The notes below the pieces were generated by a model. The model ran no database searches. It was given only the letters and a program-made list of their open reading frames with translations, and was not told where the DNA came from. Shown here piece by piece: positions 55,739 to 64,000 of a stretch of DNA of 64,000 bases (its first letter is position 1; each line of letters starts with the position of its first letter). Source of the DNA: Acidimicrobiales bacterium (lineage in GTDB: Bacteria > Actinomycetota > Acidimicrobiia > Acidimicrobiales > Palsa-688); assembly GCA_035533095.1 (NCBI GenBank), contig DATLUM010000050.1, positions 124,001 to 188,000 on the forward strand, in the 5' to 3' direction. Position numbers and translations under genes: made by a program.

Positions 55739-56641
55739 ATGGCTGATCTCGGTTACGACGGGAAGGTAGCGATCATCACGGGCGCCGGGGGCGGTCTCGG
55801 GCGCCAGCACGCCCTGCTGCTCGCGTCCAGGGGCGCCCGGGTCGTGGTCAACGACCTCGGCGGCTCGGTCTCGGGCGAGGGTGCCGACAAGGGCCCAGCG
55901 GAGACGGCTGCCCAGGAGATACGCGACCTCGGCGGCGAAGCCGTCTCGGACGCCAACAGCGTGTCGACGCCCGAGGGCGGCGAAGGGATCGTGCAGACCG
56001 CCCTCGACGCCTACGGGAAGGTCGACATCGTCATCAACAACGCGGGCATCCTGCGCGACAAGACCTTCCACAACATGACGCGCGACCTGCTGGAGCCGGT
56101 CATCGACGTCCACCTGAAGGGCGCGTTCTACGTCACCCGTCCTGCGTGGGTGAAGATGCGCGAGCAGGGATACGGCCGCATCGTCAACACGTCATCGGGC
56201 TCCGGGATCCTCGGCAACTTCGGCCAGAGTAACTACGGCGCGGCGAAGATGGGCCTCGTCGGCCTCACGAGGGTCCTCGCCAACGAGGGTGCCAAGTACA
56301 ACATCAAGGTCAATGCGATCGCTCCGATCGCGCGCACGCGGATGACCGAGGAACTGATGGGTCCCGCTGCAGACAAGCTCGACCCGGAGCTCGTGTCGCC
56401 GATCGTCGCGTGGCTCGTCCACGAGGACACGCCGGTAACCGGTGAGATCTTCACGGTCGGCGGGGGTCGGGTCGCGCGCTTCTTCATCGGGATGACGCAC
56501 GGCTACTACAACCCCAAGATGACCGTCGAGGACGTGCGCGACCATTTCGCCGAGATCCGCGACGAGAAGGGCTACACGGTTCCGGCGAACCCGGGCGATG
56601 AGATGAAGCTGATGTTCGACATCATCTCCGGCAACGCCTGA
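55739..56641 (+). CDS. SDR-family dehydrogenase of the MFE-2 (17-beta-HSD4) type
   Basis: This 300-residue short-chain dehydrogenase has the NAD-binding AIITGAGGGLGRQHALLLAS, VVVNDLGGSVSGEGADKGPA, VINNAGILRDKTFHNMT, and the active-site Ser/Tyr/Lys in NTSSGSGILGNFGQSNYGAA followed by K. The DLGG...G.G insertion is that of the hydroxyacyl-CoA dehydrogenase unit of multifunctional enzyme type 2. It probably oxidises 3-hydroxyacyl-CoA of branched or steroid side chains. No MaoC hydratase gene is adjacent. ATG 55739. Confidence 0.9.
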   Translation: MADLGYDGKVAIITGAGGGLGRQHALLLASRGARVVVNDLGGSVSGEGADKGPAETAAQEIRDLGGEAVSDANSVSTPEGGEGIVQTALDAYGKVDIVINNAGILRDKTFHNMTRDLLEPVIDVHLKGAFYVTRPAWVKMREQGYGRIVNTSSGSGILGNFGQSNYGAAKMGLVGLTRVLANEGAKYNIKVNAIAPIARTRMTEELMGPAADKLDPELVSPIVAWLVHEDTPVTGEIFTVGGGRVARFFIGMTHGYYNPKMTVEDVRDHFAEIRDEKGYTVPANPGDEMKLMFDIISGNA

Positions 56642-56668
56642 CCCCGCCAGGCGCCCAAGCACAGAGCC

Positions 56669-57202
56669 CTACTCGACAAGCACGGTGCGGTGGCGCCTCG
56701 TCCAGCGCGTCCCGTCGCCGACCATGACCCAGACCTCGCTCGCGTGGCAACGCAGCGGCAGGTTGGCGCTCACAGCGGAGGCGATGGGTACGAGCTCGAC
56801 TCCGTCGCTCGCGTGAGCGACCGTGAGATGCGGCACTACTTCGTCGAACTCGTCCTCCCACGGCGGCGTGCCGAACTGGCCGGCCAGGCGGTTGGTTAGC
56901 TCGAGGAAAGGCGTCGCCGGCTCGGGCGCCACCCAGAGAACCCGCCGGCCGAACCAGTCGACGTGGGTGAGCTCGAAATCGAAGGCCTTTACGTCCGACA
57001 GCTCCGCGTCGAGCTCCGCCAGGTCCGCTTCGGTGATCTCCGCCGGCGGGAGCCAGGGCACGACCAGGGTGATGTGTGCCGGGACCCCGGCGGCGGCCAC
57101 GGGGTCGTGCTCGTGGCGCCAGCGACCGACCACCGAGTCGGCCTCCGGCACCGGAATGAGCAGCGCGCTCTGAGTCCTCCCGCTGCTGGTACCCGCGTTC
57201 AT
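56669..57202 (-). CDS. 2H phosphoesterase / 2'-5' RNA ligase family protein
   Basis: This 177-residue protein has the two HxT/S signatures of the 2H superfamily: PAHITLVVPWL (His43) and VVPHLTVAHA (His125), with a symmetric beta-alpha core. Members act as cyclic phosphodiesterases or 2'-5' RNA ligases (LigT/ThpR). It lies 58 bp downstream of the ATP-dependent DNA ligase, on the same strand, suggesting a joint nucleic-acid end-repair role (inference). Confidence 0.85.
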   Translation of the reverse strand: MNAGTSSGRTQSALLIPVPEADSVVGRWRHEHDPVAAAGVPAHITLVVPWLPPAEITEADLAELDAELSDVKAFDFELTHVDWFGRRVLWVAPEPATPFLELTNRLAGQFGTPPWEDEFDEVVPHLTVAHASDGVELVPIASAVSANLPLRCHASEVWVMVGDGTRWTRRHRTVLVE

Positions 57203-57260
57203 CGGGCGCCCAAGCTAGCGTCAGCGGTCGACGTCACCGGCCCGCAGATCGGCGCAACGG

Positions 57261-58334
57261 TCAACCCCGGGCACCGAACACCTCGGAGAGCAGGGCGGGT
57301 ACCGCCACGTCCAGCTGGTCGTAGGTACAGCTGCGCGGTTCGCGATCCGGTCGCCAGCGGCGGAACCGGGCGGTGTGGCGCAACCGCCTGCCCTGCAGGT
57401 GCTCGAAGGCGGCTTCCACCACGAGCTCGGGGCGAAGCAACTCGAAGCTCAGATCCTTCTTGGCGTTCCAGCGGCTGACCGCCCCCGGCAGGCGCCGGCC
57501 GTCCTCGGCGCCGGTGACGGCCCATTCCGCCCACCCGGCCCACGGGTGATCGATCGGGTTCCGGTACGGCTCGAGATCGCCGACCAGCTGGCGGCGCTGC
57601 TCCGCCGGGAACGCGCCGATGACTCCCACGTGTTGCAGGTCTTCGCCTTCGTAGAGTCCCAGCATGAGCGAGCCGACCACAGACCGATTCGCCTGGTACC
57701 AGCGGAAGCCGGCGACCACGAAGTCCCCGGTCCGCTCGTGTTTCACCTTCCACATCACCCGCTGCCCAGGCTGGTAGAACAAGCCTGCATCCTTGGCGAC
57801 CACCCCGTCGAGACCGGCTCCCTCGAAGCGCTCGAACCACCGGCGAGCCACCGCGGGATCGGCCGTCAACGGGGTCAAATGAACAGGTGGTTCGGCGGCA
57901 CCCAGCGCGCCCTCCAACACGTTGCGCCGCTCGCCGAAGGGTTCCTCGCGAAGATCGCGATCCCCGAGGGCTAGAAGATCGAACGCCACAAACGACGCCG
58001 GCGTCTGCTCGGCCAGCATCCGCACCCTCGAGTCAGCCGGATGGATCCTCTGGGACAGCGCGTCGAAATCGAGGCCCGAGTCCCCTGCGATCACGACCTC
58101 GCCGTCCACCACACAGCGCTCGGGGAGGTTGTCGCGCACTGCTGACACGACGTCGGGAAAGTAACGGGTGAGCGGCCGCTCGTTGCGGCTGCCCAGGATC
58201 ACCTCGTCCCGGTCGCGGAAGACGATGCAGCGGAAGCCGTCCCACTTCGGCTCGTAGAGGAAGCTCCCCTCCGGCAGGTCCCTCGAGAGCTTGGCCAGCA
58301 TCGGGGAAACCGGAGGGTTCACGGGCAGGTCCAC
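57261..58334 (-). CDS. ligC: ATP-dependent DNA ligase (LigC-like)
   Basis: This 357-residue ATP-dependent ligase has adenylation motif I LYEPKWDGFRC (Lys30 is the adenylated residue), SRNERPLTRYFPD, CVVDGEVVI, FVAFDLLALGD, DGVVAKDAG and motif V WKVKHERTGDFVV. A C-terminal OB domain follows. Size and motifs match mycobacterial LigC, a ligase without polymerase or nuclease domains that acts in repair. No ku gene is seen. GTG start. Confidence 0.93.
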   Translation of the reverse strand: MDLPVNPPVSPMLAKLSRDLPEGSFLYEPKWDGFRCIVFRDRDEVILGSRNERPLTRYFPDVVSAVRDNLPERCVVDGEVVIAGDSGLDFDALSQRIHPADSRVRMLAEQTPASFVAFDLLALGDRDLREEPFGERRNVLEGALGAAEPPVHLTPLTADPAVARRWFERFEGAGLDGVVAKDAGLFYQPGQRVMWKVKHERTGDFVVAGFRWYQANRSVVGSLMLGLYEGEDLQHVGVIGAFPAEQRRQLVGDLEPYRNPIDHPWAGWAEWAVTGAEDGRRLPGAVSRWNAKKDLSFELLRPELVVEAAFEHLQGRRLRHTARFRRWRPDREPRSCTYDQLDVAVPALLSEVFGARG

Positions 58335-58344
58335 TGCCGAGATC

Positions 58345-60249
58345 CTACGGTTCGCCCGCCTCGCTACCCGGCTCTACGTGCACGCAACTGTCCAGACGCG
58401 AGGCGACCGAGCGGGGAAGTTGCTCTTGCTCGATGACCTCGATCGGAACGGGCAGGCGCTGGCGCCAGTTGGGCCACTCGTCGGTGGTGCCCGGCATGTT
58501 CGGCCGCTCCCTGACCGCGAGCGAGTCCTCGAGGCTCGCGACCAGCAGCAGGCAAGGCGCGCGTGCCAGGTCCGCGTACGCCCTTTCGATCACCAGACCG
58601 GCATCATCGCCCGCGTCGCTTCCGGTCCAGTCGAGCAGCCGGCGGCGAAGCCCCTCAACTGCATCGTCGCTCGGGTTCATGCCGCACGCCCGCTGCGCCT
58701 CGAGATCCGATCCGTCGAGCACGCCGGCGACCGTAGGGAGGTCGTGGGTGGTGATGGCGCCGAGAGCCCTCTCTGGCCAGGCCGGCGTTCTCTGCTGCTC
58801 GAACCACCAAACCCTGTAGGACAGGACGCGGCGCTCGTAGAGCTCGTGACGCACCTCGTCCTCCACGGTGCCCAGGTCTTCCCCCACCACCACCGCACCG
58901 GCACGCTGCGCCTCCAGGGCGAGGATGTCGAGCATCTCCGCGCTGGGGTAGCGAACGTAGGCCCCCTGCGACGGCTCGCAGCCGGCGGGTATCCAAAAGA
59001 GCCGGAACAGGCCCATCACGTGGTCGACGCGGACACCGCCGGCGTGGCGAAGCACGCCACGGAGCGACTCGATCCACGGCCGGTAACCGCTCGAGCGCAG
59101 CCGCCAGGGGTCGAACGGGGGAAGCGCCCAGTTCTGCCCGCGCGTGTTGAACTCGTCGGGCGGCGCCCCGAAGTCCATCCCGAGCGCGAACACGTCCTGC
59201 CACATCCACCCGTCGGCGCCGTCACGGTTGATCCCCACCGCTAGGTCCTGCACGACACCGACCGACCCCGGCCCGAAACGACCCGCCTCCTCCAACTGTC
59301 GCTCCGCCAACCACTGCAGCCACGCGTGGAAGCCAACGCGCAGAGATCCTTCATCACTACCGGCGAAGGCACGCACGGCGGGCCCATCGGGGTGGCGCAG
59401 CCCGGCCGGCCATTCCTTCCAGTCGCTCCCGTGGAGCTCGGACAGCGCGGAGTAGATGGCGAAGCTTTCGAGAGGCGCGCCGCGCTCGGACCGGAACGCC
59501 TCGAACGCCCGGTCGCTCGAACGTGACGCCGGCGACGAGGCGAAGATCGACCGCAGGGCATCCGATTTGAGCGCCCACACGCGGTCGCGGTCGATGAGAG
59601 GCTCCTCGTTGAGGGCACGGCCGATCGCGGCCAGACGGGCGACCTCGCGCGACTCCGACGCACCCGGAACCTGCTCGACCGCGAGGTAGATCGGGTTCAG
59701 GAAACAACGGCTCCCAGGCGAATACGGGCTGGCCTCCTGCACAGGGGTGGGCGCCGTCGCGTGGAGAGGGTTCACGACCACCAACCCCGCTCCGAGACCG
59801 GCAGACCACTCCGCCAACGACCGGAGGTCCGCTAGGTCACCCATCCCCCAGCTGTTCTCGGACCGGACCCCGTAGAGCTGGGTCGCGAAACCCCACTGGC
59901 GTGAACGTGGCAACGGGCAACCGCCGGGGCTCGCGATCAGCGACACGGTCGAGCCGTCCGGATGTTCGAGGGTGTGGTAGCCCGGCGGAAGATCCGCCAC
60001 TGCCGCACTGCCGGCGCCGGCGCCGACCTCTCCGCCGTCTTCGAGGATGATCCGCCCCGGCGGCAACTCGGCTGGTGGCCGGTCGAGACGCACGGTGATC
60101 ACCCCGCCGTGAGGCGGCTCGTCATCGCCCTCGGCACCCATCTGGGCGAGGATCGCCTCGACCGTCTCCACTGGGGCGTCGCGCCAGTTGCCCGACACGT
60201 CCCAGTAGCCGTGCGAGACCCCCCACCTCCCCGGATCGGCGATCGTCAT
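58345..60249 (-). CDS. malQ: 4-alpha-glucanotransferase
   Basis: MalQ (GH77) transfers maltooligosaccharide segments, in glycogen or maltodextrin metabolism. The 634-residue protein shows an N-terminal extension (1-120) and FATQLYGVRSENSWGMGDLA. The barrel has PYSPGSRCFLNPIYLAV, nucleophile region VRVDHVMGLFRLFWIP, the acid/base VVGEDLGTVEDEVR, and TTHDLPTVAGVLDGSD. The length is slightly short for actinobacterial MalQ, which often exceeds 700. It is 10 bp upstream of the ligase gene. Confidence 0.93.
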   Translation of the reverse strand: MTIADPGRWGVSHGYWDVSGNWRDAPVETVEAILAQMGAEGDDEPPHGGVITVRLDRPPAELPPGRIILEDGGEVGAGAGSAAVADLPPGYHTLEHPDGSTVSLIASPGGCPLPRSRQWGFATQLYGVRSENSWGMGDLADLRSLAEWSAGLGAGLVVVNPLHATAPTPVQEASPYSPGSRCFLNPIYLAVEQVPGASESREVARLAAIGRALNEEPLIDRDRVWALKSDALRSIFASSPASRSSDRAFEAFRSERGAPLESFAIYSALSELHGSDWKEWPAGLRHPDGPAVRAFAGSDEGSLRVGFHAWLQWLAERQLEEAGRFGPGSVGVVQDLAVGINRDGADGWMWQDVFALGMDFGAPPDEFNTRGQNWALPPFDPWRLRSSGYRPWIESLRGVLRHAGGVRVDHVMGLFRLFWIPAGCEPSQGAYVRYPSAEMLDILALEAQRAGAVVVGEDLGTVEDEVRHELYERRVLSYRVWWFEQQRTPAWPERALGAITTHDLPTVAGVLDGSDLEAQRACGMNPSDDAVEGLRRRLLDWTGSDAGDDAGLVIERAYADLARAPCLLLVASLEDSLAVRERPNMPGTTDEWPNWRQRLPVPIEVIEQEQLPRSVASRLDSCVHVEPGSEAGEP

Positions 60250-60276
60250 CTCACGTGAGCCCTACGCTCGACCGCA

Positions 60277-61239
60277 ATGGTGGACGAGTCCGCCGGCGCG
60301 GACGGGACGACCGGTCACGACGGATCGAACGGCGAGCCGGGGCGCGTCGCGATCGGCGGGAGCGAGGTGCTGTTCGGGACGACGTCGTGGGCGGACAAGG
60401 GGCTCGTTCAATCCGGTGCGTTCTACCCCAGAAAGACGATGACCGCCCGTGACCGACTTGCGTTCTACGCGACGCGGTTCCCGATGGCTGAGATCGCCAC
60501 CACCTACCGCTTCCCGCCGACGCCGGACCTTGCGCGCCAGTGGGTCGAGCGCACACCGGCCGGGTTCGTCTTCGACATACGTGCGTGGTCGCTGCTCACG
60601 GGCGCGCCGACACTTCCTGATTCCTTGTGGCCCGACCTGCAGGACCAGGTGCGTGACCGGTCGCGAGATCAGCGCCGGCTCTACCGTGGCCATCTGACGC
60701 CCGAAGCCGTCGAGGAATGCTGGGACCGCTTCGACCACGCCCTCGGGCCGCTCATCGAAGCGGAGCGTCTCGGCTCGGTGATCCTGCAGTACCCGAGCTG
60801 GTTCACTCCCCGCCCGGAGGCTTGGGCAGAGTTGGCGCTGGTAGCCAAGAGGCTGCCAGGCGTTCATCTCGCGGTGGAGCTGCGCAGCCCAAAGTGGACG
60901 GAGGGCGACGCTTGCGAGGCGACACTCGAATGGCTCGAGGAACACGGGCTCGCCTACGTGTGCACCGACGGACCGAGCGCCGGCCCCCGCTCGCTCCCGC
61001 CGGTCGCGGCTGCTACGTCGGACCTGGCGGTCGTTCGCTTCGTCGGTCGCCGCCTCTCGGACACGGACCCGTGGACGTACCCGTACCGTTACGGCACCGA
61101 CGACCTGTCGGGATGGCTGCCGAAGCTGGTGTCGCTCGCCGAGTCGGCCCCCCGTGTCCACGTGATCATGGACAACACCTGGGGCAGCGACGCTGTCGAC
61201 AACGCGCTCACCCTGGCGGAGATGCTCCGGCGGTACTAG
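60277..61239 (+). CDS. DUF72 family protein
   Basis: This 320-residue DUF72 (YecE-like) TIM-barrel protein shows VLFGTTSWADKGLVQSGAFY, FPMAEIATTYRFPPTPDLAR, FDIRAWSLLT, LGSVILQYPSWFTPR, HLAVELRSPKWTE, and PRVHVIMDNTWGSDAVDNAL. The family's activity is unknown. It is divergent from malQ, and its TAG stop shares the palindrome CTAG with the stop of the convergent SnoaL-like gene. Confidence 0.9.
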   Translation: MVDESAGADGTTGHDGSNGEPGRVAIGGSEVLFGTTSWADKGLVQSGAFYPRKTMTARDRLAFYATRFPMAEIATTYRFPPTPDLARQWVERTPAGFVFDIRAWSLLTGAPTLPDSLWPDLQDQVRDRSRDQRRLYRGHLTPEAVEECWDRFDHALGPLIEAERLGSVILQYPSWFTPRPEAWAELALVAKRLPGVHLAVELRSPKWTEGDACEATLEWLEEHGLAYVCTDGPSAGPRSLPPVAAATSDLAVVRFVGRRLSDTDPWTYPYRYGTDDLSGWLPKLVSLAESAPRVHVIMDNTWGSDAVDNALTLAEMLRRY

Positions 61240-61643
61240 CGCGGCGAACCGCCCTGGACCACCGAGCCGTGATGGCAGACCATCCGCCAGCCGTCGCCAT
61301 CATGCCTGGAGAAGATGTTGACGGTCGCGACCGTCACGCCGCCCTGGTCCCCGAGAAGGTTCTCGTCCAGGGAGACCCAGGCCGTGTCCCCGGACACGAA
61401 GACGAGCTCGCGGGTGAGCACGAACTGGATCTGCTGGCCGCCTTGGAACAGGGCGAAAAAAGACGCCGCCACCGGCCCCCAGCCTTCCAGCGTCGCCCAC
61501 CCCGGGTGCGTGCAGATCGCCCGGTCGGATCGCTCCCACAGGTCCGACATCGCATCCATGTCCTTGGATTCGAACGCCTCGTAGTACTGGCGGTTCGCAT
61601 CCAGGACCGCTCGCGCGTCTTCGGCCAACCCGGGGTCGTCCAC
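61236..61643 (-). CDS. SnoaL-like / nuclear transport factor 2-fold protein
   Basis: This 135-residue cone-shaped-barrel protein has the DUF4440/SnoaL3 pattern: ANRQYYEAFESKDMDAMSDL, CTHPGWATLEGWGPVAASFF, DTAWVSLDENLL and NIFSRHDGDGWRMVCHHGS. CTHPGW and HHGS are typical of a subgroup in actinobacteria. Function unknown; possibly a small-molecule isomerase or binding protein. GTG start. It contains a GTCTTTTTTCGC variant of the recurrent motif. Confidence 0.85.
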   Translation of the reverse strand: MDDPGLAEDARAVLDANRQYYEAFESKDMDAMSDLWERSDRAICTHPGWATLEGWGPVAASFFALFQGGQQIQFVLTRELVFVSGDTAWVSLDENLLGDQGGVTVATVNIFSRHDGDGWRMVCHHGSVVQGGSPR

Positions 61644-61721
61644 CGCCTGACGCTACCGCCGGCGGTGCGCGGGCAAGGCGTGACGCGGGGTCTTTTCCCA
61701 CGTCGTCTAGCTTCGATCACC

Positions 61722-62627
61722 ATGAGTGGCCGGGAGTCGATCACGGTGGGCCCCCGGGTCCGTACAGCCGACGGAGTCGAGATAGCGACCTACAACTTCG
61801 GAGGCGACGGCCCGCCCCTCATGCTCGCGCACGCCACCGGCTTCCATGGCAGGTGCTGGCTCCCGATGGCGCAGGTGCTCACCGACAGGTTCAGCGTGTG
61901 GGCCGTCGACCACCGGGGTCACGGCGACTCGGGCAAGGACCCGCGGGGGCGTTACGACGACTGGTCGGTCTTCGTCGACGACCTTCTGGTCGTGCTGGAC
62001 GAACTCGGGGGGGACGAATGGCGGGCAATCGGCCATTCGATGGGAGGTGCCGTGCTGCTCCTCGCCGAGGCCCGCCGGCCGGGCACCTTCGTCAGCCTGT
62101 GCTGCTACGAGCCCGTCGTCATGCCACCGACCGCGCTGGCGACCGGGGCGGCAAACGGCGGGTCGCCGATGGTCGAGATCGCCCGCAAGCGCCGCGCCGT
62201 CTTCGCTTCGAAGGCTGCCGCACGGCGGAACTTTGCCTCCAAGCCGCCCTTCTCCAGGTTCCACCCGGCTGCACTCGACGCCTACGTGGAGTACGGCTTC
62301 GTGGAGTCAGAAGGCGGCGTGACTCTCGCATGCGCCCGCGAGGACGAGGCGTCCGTCTACGAGGGCGCTCCCACGAATGGGGCGTGGGACCGCCTCGGAT
62401 CGGTCCGCGTTCCGGTCACCGTTCTCGGCGGCCAGGATCCTGCTGATCCGGTCGGACGGATCGTGGAGGACGTGGCGCGAAGGATCCCGCGAGGCGCGGC
62501 GTTGCGGGTGGAGGGCGTCGGCCACTTCGGCCCCTTCGAGGAACCGGAGCTCGTGGGCGAGTTGGCGGCCGAGGGCCTGGGGGCCGGCCGCGGCCGGTCC
62601 CCCACGACCGTCTCAGCCCCTGGTTAG
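61722..62627 (+). CDS. Alpha/beta hydrolase
   Basis: This 301-residue alpha/beta hydrolase has LMLAHATGFHGRCW (oxyanion), WAVDHRGHGDSGKDPRG, nucleophile elbow RAIGHSMGGAVLLL, acid TVLGGQDPADP and catalytic His GVGHFGPFEEPE: a complete triad. The start ATG 61722 is the first with family likeness; the frame is open far upstream. Upstream lies a GTCTTTTCCC motif copy (61691-61700). Substrate unknown; haloalkane/epoxide-hydrolase-like or peroxidase-like roles are possible. Confidence 0.9.
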   Translation: MSGRESITVGPRVRTADGVEIATYNFGGDGPPLMLAHATGFHGRCWLPMAQVLTDRFSVWAVDHRGHGDSGKDPRGRYDDWSVFVDDLLVVLDELGGDEWRAIGHSMGGAVLLLAEARRPGTFVSLCCYEPVVMPPTALATGAANGGSPMVEIARKRRAVFASKAAARRNFASKPPFSRFHPAALDAYVEYGFVESEGGVTLACAREDEASVYEGAPTNGAWDRLGSVRVPVTVLGGQDPADPVGRIVEDVARRIPRGAALRVEGVGHFGPFEEPELVGELAAEGLGAGRGRSPTTVSAPG

Positions 62628-62637
62628 CCTGAGGTCG

Positions 62638-63492
62638 ATGTCGCTTCCCCTCCCGGCGTCGCTTTCGCCGTCGAAGGTGTCGTCGTTCAAGGACTGCGCC
62701 CTGTCGTTTCGGTTGTCGAACATCGACCGGCTGCCGGAACCTCCGTCGGTCCAGGCTGCGAAGGGGACGCTGGTGCACCGCGCCCTCGAGTTGCTGATGT
62801 GGGAGGAGGACCCGGCGGAGAGGACGGAGCGGGCTGCGCTGGAGAAGCTCTCGAGGGCGGTCCCCGAGATCCTCGACGGGGAGGAATACGCGGAGTTGGG
62901 GCTCGGGGCCGACGAGAGGGCGGAGTTCGTCGAAGACGCGGCGACCCTGATCCGCAACTACTTCACGCTCGAGGACCCCAAGACCGTGAACGTCATCGGG
63001 ACGGAGCTCCGGATGTCCGTCGAGCTGGGAACCCTGCGGCTCTCGGGGATCATCGACCGCCTCGAGATCGATTCCGAAGGCCAACTCGTCGTCACCGACT
63101 ACAAGACGGGCAAAGCTCCGCCCACGAACCTCGAACAGGCGCGGTTGACCGGAGTCCATTTCTACGCCTTCCTCTGCGAGCGTGTGCTCGGGCGGCGCCC
63201 GGCGCGGATCCAGCTGCTCTACCTCCGGGAGCCGATCTCCATCTCGACGGTCCCGTCGGACCAGTCGATCCGCGGCCTGCAGCAGCAGACTCTCGCCATC
63301 TGGGCGGCCGTCGAGCAGGCCTGCCGGCGTGAGGACTTCCGGCCCAAGCCGGGTCGGCTGTGCGATTACTGCGCCTACCACGAGTACTGCCCTGCCGTCG
63401 GCGGAGACCTCGGGCGGCTGCCGGCGCCGGCCTGGCAGAGCGTCGACCTAAAGGGGTTCGCAGAATTGCCGTTGGTGGCCACCCAGGCATGA
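62638..63492 (+). CDS. RecB-family PD-(D/E)XK exonuclease with Fe-S cysteine cluster
   Basis: This 284-residue stand-alone nuclease domain is like the C-terminus of AddB/RecB and Cas4. It starts LSPSKVSSFKDCALSF (Cys20). It carries GTLVHRALELLMW, the metal-binding TLRLSGIIDRLEIDSEG and VVTDYKTGKAPPT, the QuxxxY-like HFYAFLCERVLG, and the C-terminal LCDYCAYHEYCPA. Cys20 plus the three late Cys match the 4Fe-4S clasp of this family. Its stop overlaps the PAP2 start (ATGA). Confidence 0.9.
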   Translation: MSLPLPASLSPSKVSSFKDCALSFRLSNIDRLPEPPSVQAAKGTLVHRALELLMWEEDPAERTERAALEKLSRAVPEILDGEEYAELGLGADERAEFVEDAATLIRNYFTLEDPKTVNVIGTELRMSVELGTLRLSGIIDRLEIDSEGQLVVTDYKTGKAPPTNLEQARLTGVHFYAFLCERVLGRRPARIQLLYLREPISISTVPSDQSIRGLQQQTLAIWAAVEQACRREDFRPKPGRLCDYCAYHEYCPAVGGDLGRLPAPAWQSVDLKGFAELPLVATQA

Positions 63493-64000
63493 CAGAGAAG
63501 AGATGGGTGCCCCCCGCGGTGCCCATCCCTAAGGCGTTCGACCGCTTCGACTCGCTGGTTGACAGCTGGTTCGAGGAGCACATGCGGGGGCGCCCGCTGG
63601 TCGACGTGGTGATGTACGCGGCCAGCGCTCTCGGCGACCACGGCATCATCTGGGTGGGCCTGGCCGGCGTCCAGGCGGCACGGCGCGCCCGATCGGGCCT
63701 GCCGTGGCAGCGACGGCTGACGACGACTGCCGCCGGGCTGGGCATCGAGTCGGCACTGGTCAACGGCCCGGTCAAGTGGATGTTCCGCCGTACCCGACCG
63801 GTGCACGAGGGTCCCAGGCCGCACTCGCTGCGCCGGCCCCGCACGAGCAGTTTCCCGAGCGGGCATGCTACGGCCGCCTTCTTCGGCGCAGCCATCCTGA
63901 GCGAAGAGGACCCGATGTGGGCGCCCTTGTACTACGCGGTGGCGGTCGTCGTCGCGGCCAGCCGCATCCACGTCAAGATCCATCACGCCTCGGACGTGAC
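63489..64000 (+). CDS. PAP2-superfamily phosphatase, 5' part (cut by window edge)
   Basis: About 170 codons are visible. The PAP2 phosphatase signature is complete except possibly the end of motif 3: KWMFRRTRP (motif 1), SSFPSGHATAA (motif 2, catalytic His), and ASRIHVKIHHASDV (motif 3). Hydrophobic segments flank them, suggesting an integral membrane lipid phosphatase, e.g. for undecaprenyl pyrophosphate or phosphatidic acid. ATG 63489 overlaps the upstream nuclease stop. The gene runs off the right edge. Confidence 0.9.
   Translation, partial: MTEKRWVPPAVPIPKAFDRFDSLVDSWFEEHMRGRPLVDVVMYAASALGDHGIIWVGLAGVQAARRARSGLPWQRRLTTTAAGLGIESALVNGPVKWMFRRTRPVHEGPRPHSLRRPRTSSFPSGHATAAFFGAAILSEEDPMWAPLYYAVAVVVAASRIHVKIHHASDV

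Noticed and set aside
57261-58334. Ligase as part of an NHEJ (Ku-LigD) locus
   Set aside because: No ku gene, polymerase or phosphoesterase domain is fused or adjacent; size and motifs fit a stand-alone LigC.

Overview
The window is a dense, high-GC bacterial chromosome segment with about 60 protein genes, mostly housekeeping. No rRNA, tRNA, CRISPR array, insertion sequence or prophage was seen. The gene content points to an actinobacterium. Evidence includes the order WhiG-type sigma / rpsB / tsf / pyrH / frr, a DUF2469 gene, a SepIVA-like gene beside coaD, a fused 2-oxoglutarate dehydrogenase (Kgd), a UvrD2-type helicase with an HRDC domain, a BldC-type HTH, and many GTG/TTG starts with GTGA or ATGA stop-start overlaps. 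An Acidimicrobiia-like lineage is my guess from the overall mix; it is not proven here.

Left third (1-32000), read mainly leftward: frr (cut by the edge), pyrH, tsf, rpsB, sigma factor, dprA, yifB, then a Cys/Met PLP enzyme, yraN, DUF2469, lepB, rplS, trmD, rimM, khpA, rpsP and ffh. A rightward three-gene ABC-2 exporter separates ffh from ftsY and smc. Then come mutM, rnc, acpP, plsX, rpmF, yceD, sepIVA, coaD, rsmD, recG and fakA. Together these cover translation, SRP targeting, fatty-acid and phospholipid initiation, CoA synthesis, chromosome segregation and repair. Small rightward genes are interleaved: two Cys-rich mini-proteins, a GH3 lipoprotein and rpmB.

Middle (32000-46500): a GAF-BldC regulator, thiD-thiL (thiamine), pckG (gluconeogenesis) with a stand-alone Lrp ligand-binding domain, an alpha-methylacyl-CoA racemase, a periplasmic-binding-like protein, a PH-SHOCT membrane protein, a candidate small structured RNA, a UvrD2-like helicase, a hotdog thioesterase, xthA, a NYN-S1-histone-H1-like fusion and a HAD hydrolase.

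Right (46500-64000): kgd, ettA, alpha/beta hydrolases, a geranylgeranyl-reductase-type flavoprotein, a membrane-anchored subtilase, an MFE-2-like SDR, a 2H phosphoesterase next to an ATP-dependent DNA ligase, malQ, a DUF72 protein, a SnoaL-like protein, a RecB-family nuclease and the 5' part of a PAP2 phosphatase.

The most unusual signals are: a family of GGACAG...CTGTCC palindromic units upstream of ftsY and yceD; an over-frequent GTCTTTT(T)CC motif; the NYN-S1-H1 protein; a Cys in the SMC Walker A loop; a hairpin RNA with its own promoter and terminator; a nested perfect palindrome behind the sigma gene; and a yraN gene with no ordinary start codon. All functions are inferred from sequence motifs and gene order recognised by eye; no database search was run.
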